Source: Nitrospira sp.
GTDB taxonomy: Bacteria; Nitrospirota; Nitrospiria; Nitrospirales; Nitrospiraceae
Direction: 5' to 3'
Length of the DNA stretch: 35,825 nucleotides
Assembly: GCA_015903995.1 (NCBI GenBank)
Contig: JABMDK010000011.1
Coordinates: 328,623-364,447 of the forward strand
Part shown: piece by piece, positions 32,786-35,825 of the stretch
Position numbering within the stretch: position 1 is the stretch's first letter
Layout: every line of letters starts with the position of its first letter
Made by a program: the position numbers and the translations under genes
The notes under the pieces: generated by a model
What the model was told of the DNA's origin: nothing
Database searches by the model: none
The model's input: only the letters and a program-made list of their open reading frames with translations

Positions 32786-34251
32786 GCGCTCAGAAATCGC
32801 AGATTGCCCTCTCCCTGATTTCCCACACGAATATCGGGAAGACCACCCTGGCTAGAACGCTCCTCAGGAAGGATATCGGCCTCGTTGCCGATCGTGCCCA
32901 CGTCACGCTCGAGAATCAAAAGTACACCGTGCTCGAAACGGACCAAGGGGAGTCCCTACAGCTCTGGGACACGCCCGGCTTTCCCAATTGTCAAAAAATC
33001 CTCTCGCGGTTACAGGGGGCTCAGAACCCGATTCTGCGGATTCTGACGGAGGTGTGGGACCGGTTTCGCGATCGACCGTCCTGGTGCGCGCAACAGGCCG
33101 TCCTGAACGTCAAGCAAGAGGCGGATGTGGTGCTCTATCTGGTCAATGCCACCGAAGAACCGCACATGGCCGGCTATATTCCACCGGAACTGCAGTTGCT
33201 CGAATGGATCGGGAAACCCGTCATCGTTCTGCTGAATCAAACCGGCCCGCCCAAAGACCGTCAAGACCAGGAGCGTCTGGAACAACCTTGGAAGAACTAT
33301 TTCTCCCGGTATCCCTTCATTGTGGGTGTACACAGCCTCGATGCGTTCAGCCGTTGTTGGGTCCAAGAAGGCATTCTGTTCGAGACCATTCAATCGGTGC
33401 TCCCTCCGGACGACCGTCCGCTCATGAAGCGGCTGTTTACGGCTTGGCAGAACGCCAATCTGACCGTGTTCCGCACAACCATGGAACAGTGGGCCTTGCT
33501 GGTGTCACGCGCCGGGAGAGCTCGGGTGATGACAAAGGGTGACGGTTCGCCGATGGAACAGCAACAACAACAGGCTGTCGATGCGCTCTTGCGCGGCTTG
33601 GTCAATGAGGTCGGGGCGACGACGAAAACGATTATCGCTCTGCACGGGTTGGAAGGGGGTGCGATCGGGACCATCCAGGCCAGAATGGAGCATGTCGAGA
33701 TGCAACGAGGCCCGCAGGGCCGTGGCGATGCGACGTTCAGCGGAACCGCCATCGGCGGGATCGGTGGAGCCTTGACCAGCGGGGCCTATGCCGGTCTCCA
33801 TCTGGATGCGGCAACGGGTGGGGTCAGCATGGGTCTGTTTACGGTCGCCGGGGCAGTGGTGGGAGGCGTGCTTGGATTTCTCGGAGGGGAAGCCTGGGCT
33901 GAACGGCGGGCAGGCAGTACACCGACTCCGGTAACGTGGTCGGATGAGTATCTGGATCTGCTGGTCCAAGACATCATTCTCCGGTATCTCGCCATTGCCC
34001 ATTTTGGCCGAGGCCAGGGCCAGTATGTGACAGATCCAGAAGACCCCAGATTCTGGGTCGACAAGGTCGCAGCCCTAGTTTCGAGGCAGCGCACCACCCT
34101 GCACGCACAATGGAAACATCTGCGGGCCCATGATCCGGCACACCGAACGGATGAACACCCAAAACAGCTCACGGCGCTGTTGACATCCATCACGCTTGAA
34201 TTGTTCTGGAGTACGTATCCTGCCTCCAAACGGTTCCTGGACCGCCCGTGA
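32782..34251 (+). CDS. DUF3482 GTPase-like protein
   Basis: A 489-aa protein. The N-terminal 200 residues form a TRAFAC-type GTPase domain: the P-loop region SHTNIGKTT (14-22), where the first Gly of GxxxxGKT is Ser; the switch II motif DTPG (63-66); and LLNQTGPP (151-158) at the place of the NKxD motif, again altered. A glycine- and alanine-rich stretch (about 316-372) may be a membrane-inserting glycine zipper. The C-terminal part is helical. It is translationally coupled to DUF2868. GTP binding may be weak or altered given the non-canonical motifs; that is inference. No metabolic role is known for this pair. Confidence 0.85.
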   Translation: MSAQKSQIALSLISHTNIGKTTLARTLLRKDIGLVADRAHVTLENQKYTVLETDQGESLQLWDTPGFPNCQKILSRLQGAQNPILRILTEVWDRFRDRPSWCAQQAVLNVKQEADVVLYLVNATEEPHMAGYIPPELQLLEWIGKPVIVLLNQTGPPKDRQDQERLEQPWKNYFSRYPFIVGVHSLDAFSRCWVQEGILFETIQSVLPPDDRPLMKRLFTAWQNANLTVFRTTMEQWALLVSRAGRARVMTKGDGSPMEQQQQQAVDALLRGLVNEVGATTKTIIALHGLEGGAIGTIQARMEHVEMQRGPQGRGDATFSGTAIGGIGGALTSGAYAGLHLDAATGGVSMGLFTVAGAVVGGVLGFLGGEAWAERRAGSTPTPVTWSDEYLDLLVQDIILRYLAIAHFGRGQGQYVTDPEDPRFWVDKVAALVSRQRTTLHAQWKHLRAHDPAHRTDEHPKQLTALLTSITLELFWSTYPASKRFLDRP

Positions 34252-34347
34252 CGAAACCGGCAGTCTGTGCTCCTCGACCAAGCCGCGACAGCGTGGTGCG
34301 TACTCTCAGTTGACAGGTTTCTGATCCGCACACGAGAATCAGGCCCT

Positions 34348-35592
34348 ATGTCGGCAAAAGAAATCCAGATGGTTGGCCAAGAAGCGTCGGCGGGACCCCA
34401 AGGGGATGACGAGCCCACGTTTCCGCGTTATGCCGGTCCTGCGTTCCTGTCGTACGGATTCCGGCCGTTTTTTTTAGGCGCTGCGTTGTTTGCCGGTGTG
34501 GCCGTCCTCTTGTGGGTGGCCTTGTTCGCGGGGCGGGCTCAAGCGGAATTTCTCTATCCTGCGCGTGAATGGCATCTGCATGAGATGCTGTTCGGGTATC
34601 TGCCGGCGTTGATCGCAGGATTTCTCCTCACGGCTATGCCCAATTGGACCGATCGCATGCCGTTGAGAGGCGTGCCGTTACTGGCTATGTTTATTTTATG
34701 GCTGGCAGGACGGCTGCTCGTGGCGGCGCCATTGGCCGGCACTTTCACCGCCGCACTGGTCGACGGCTCTTTTCTCGTCCTCCTGGCGCTGTACGTCTGG
34801 CGAGAGGTTGCTGCGGCAGGAGCCTGGGATCGAGCACCGATCGCTGTCCTGGTCAGTTGCTATGCCTGCGCGAACATCTTCTTTCACCTCTCGGCTTTGC
34901 GCGGAGCGTCCACGGACTTTCCCGAGCGGTTCGCGTTGTCGGTCATGACACTGATGTTGACCGTGATCGGCGGACGCCTTACGCCCACCTTTACCCGCGA
35001 GTTCTTGGCCGGCAGGAACATGGCAAAGTTGCCGGAGCTGTTTTCCCCGGTGGACGGCGCCGCGATCATCTTGGTCCTCGTGGGAGTCATCGCCTGGGTT
35101 CTTCAACCGGAGAGCCTGTGGGCGGGCGCCCTCTTGATGGTAGCCGGTGTGGCCAGCGTGGTGCGCCTGCTGCGTTGGGGTGGGTGGCGGACCTGGCGCG
35201 AACCGCTTGTGCTGATCCTGCATGTGGGTTATGGGTGGGTGGGGCTGTATTTACTAGCCCTTGGTGCATCGATCCTCGGCATTGGGTTTTCCACTCAGAA
35301 TGCGGTTCATCTCCTGACCGTCGGAGCAATGGGGACGATGACGCTGGCGGTGATGACCCGCGCGAGCCTCGGCCACAGCGGACGACCCCGGCATGCCGAT
35401 CGGCTGACCGTGGCGATGTATGCTCTGATCAATATCGGGGCGTTTCTGCGAATTCTTGCTCCAAATCCCGATGCCCCCACAACCCTCACTCATATCGTGC
35501 TGGGCCTGTCGGCTGCTGGGTGGAGTGGGGCGTACCTGCTTTTTGCCCTTCACTATGGGCGATACCTGGTCCGTCCGAGTCTCGATGAGTAG
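34348..35592 (+). CDS. NnrS family protein
   Basis: A 414-aa membrane protein with about twelve hydrophobic segments. NnrS marks: FLSYGFRPFFLGAALFAG (about 33-50), AREWHLHEMLFGYLPALIAG, LTAMPNWTDR, and GGRLTPTFTREFL. NnrS is a haem- and copper-containing membrane protein linked with denitrification and nitric-oxide stress in proteobacteria; its exact activity is unsettled. The start ATG 34348 fits the family; an upstream in-frame start at 34267 would add 27 residues. The first 30 residues are a hydrophilic cytoplasmic head. It follows the DUF3482 gene by 96 nt in the same direction and could matter for NO produced in nitrite-rich surroundings. Confidence 0.92.
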   Translation: MSAKEIQMVGQEASAGPQGDDEPTFPRYAGPAFLSYGFRPFFLGAALFAGVAVLLWVALFAGRAQAEFLYPAREWHLHEMLFGYLPALIAGFLLTAMPNWTDRMPLRGVPLLAMFILWLAGRLLVAAPLAGTFTAALVDGSFLVLLALYVWREVAAAGAWDRAPIAVLVSCYACANIFFHLSALRGASTDFPERFALSVMTLMLTVIGGRLTPTFTREFLAGRNMAKLPELFSPVDGAAIILVLVGVIAWVLQPESLWAGALLMVAGVASVVRLLRWGGWRTWREPLVLILHVGYGWVGLYLLALGASILGIGFSTQNAVHLLTVGAMGTMTLAVMTRASLGHSGRPRHADRLTVAMYALINIGAFLRILAPNPDAPTTLTHIVLGLSAAGWSGAYLLFALHYGRYLVRPSLDE

Positions 35593-35623
35593 AGATTCGC
35601 ATGGACAAACAAGTGGCGCCCTG

Positions 35624-35651
35624 TTGACCTGTGCGGTATGATGAGTATGTA
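35624..35651 (+). promoter_or_regulatory. Candidate sigma-70-like promoter for ssrA
   Basis: TTGACC at 35624-35629 and TATGTA at 35646-35651 are separated by 16 nt. Transcription would start near 35658, about 70 nt before the mature ssrA 5' end at 35731. The leader contains a dispersed-repeat copy at 35661-35690. Confidence 0.35.
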
Positions 35652-35660
35652 TGTAGAAAG

Positions 35661-35690
35661 TCGTTCGTGAAACGTGAAGCGTATTTCGCG
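35661..35690. repeat. Dispersed repeat copy upstream of ssrA
   Basis: The sequence contains CGTTCGTGAAACGTGAAGCG followed by TATTTCGCG. Its modules (CGTGAAGCGT, TAT(C/T)TCGC) match the reverse complement of the copy at 2903-2930. It lies in the leader region between the candidate promoter and the ssrA 5' end. Confidence 0.5.
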
Positions 35691-35730
35691 TTTCCCGAAT
35701 GAGGAGTGGCGTTTTAACAAAGACACGAAA

Positions 35731-35825
35731 GGGGGCGACCGGTTTCGACGGGGATACTGAGGTCACTGTCGCATGTCGAGCTCTCGGGAACTCGTAAAAG
35801 TCCGAGAAAACGCAACTGCCAATCA
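35731..35825 (+). ncRNA. ssrA: tmRNA (ssrA), 5' part, runs off the window
   Basis: The 5' end of tmRNA is plain: GGGGGCGACCGGTTTCGACG at 35731-35750, then GGGGATACTGAGGTCACTG, GCATGTCGAG and the helix-5 and pseudoknot-1 type sequence CTCGTAAAAGTCCGAG. The tag reading frame probably resumes at GCC AAT near 35818, giving a peptide that starts Ala-Asn, as usual. The 3' half (tag end, pseudoknots, CCA end) lies beyond the window. tmRNA rescues stalled ribosomes together with SmpB. Confidence 0.93.

Overview
The window reads as chromosome of a Gram-negative bacterium of moderately high GC. I infer a Nitrospira-type genome (phylum Nitrospirota). The reasons are small CxxC proteins of a kind I associate with that group, a DUF2868/DUF3482 gene pair, an outer-membrane BBP2-like barrel, an arsM-arsS pair and short dispersed repeats built on CGTATCTCG / CGTGAAGCG modules. 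The species assignment was not tested. No tRNA, rRNA, CRISPR array, transposase or phage gene was seen; the only RNA gene is the 5' part of ssrA (tmRNA) at the right edge.

Layout. (1) 1-3290: small and accessory genes, mostly on the minus strand: a 58-aa conserved-looking protein, an exported DUF3558-like protein, a GFA-fold zinc protein, a DUF2442 protein and an exported staphylococcal-nuclease homologue; then a plus-strand 76-aa gene flanked by copies of a dispersed repeat. (2) 3292-6162: hemL, a small CxxC protein, and a barstar/barnase-type pair (exported guanyl-specific RNase and its inhibitor). (3) 6367-13674: a plus-strand run: exported protein, phosphoglycolate-phosphatase-like HAD enzyme, M16 peptidase pair (one with an intact HxxEH, one without), a 190-bp palindromic element, an XRE-HTH/metallo-beta-lactamase fusion, a site-2 protease and a zinc-ribbon HEAGH membrane protein. 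(4) 13762-19600: BBP2-like porin, lipoprotein, exported OB-like protein, an M20 peptidase with an exact 99-bp in-frame tandem duplication of its catalytic-glutamate segment, cutA and an M23 endopeptidase. (5) 19748-26866: fhs facing a minus-strand series arsM-arsS-pit-hflK-hflC. (6) 27719-35825: recQ, small zinc-ribbon protein, exported DUF3558-like protein, the DUF2868-DUF3482 operon, an NnrS-family membrane protein and ssrA.

How the genes fit together. arsM and arsS abut (TAA directly followed by ATG) and a PiT phosphate transporter starts 10 nt later, suggesting methylation and further processing of arsenic coupled to phosphate/arsenate handling. hflK-hflC overlap by 4 nt and form the usual FtsH-modulating membrane complex. 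The RNase/barstar pair is a secreted toxin with cytoplasmic immunity. The block 7673-13674 packs five proteins of metallohydrolase families, pointing to envelope protein processing, although that functional link is inference.

Most unusual items: the 190-bp element with a perfect 17-bp terminal inverted repeat and internal hairpins (10771-10960), the exact tandem duplication inside the M20 peptidase, the HTH-MBL fusion, the arsM-arsS-pit arrangement, and repeat modules that have become part of a coding sequence at an M16 signal peptide.
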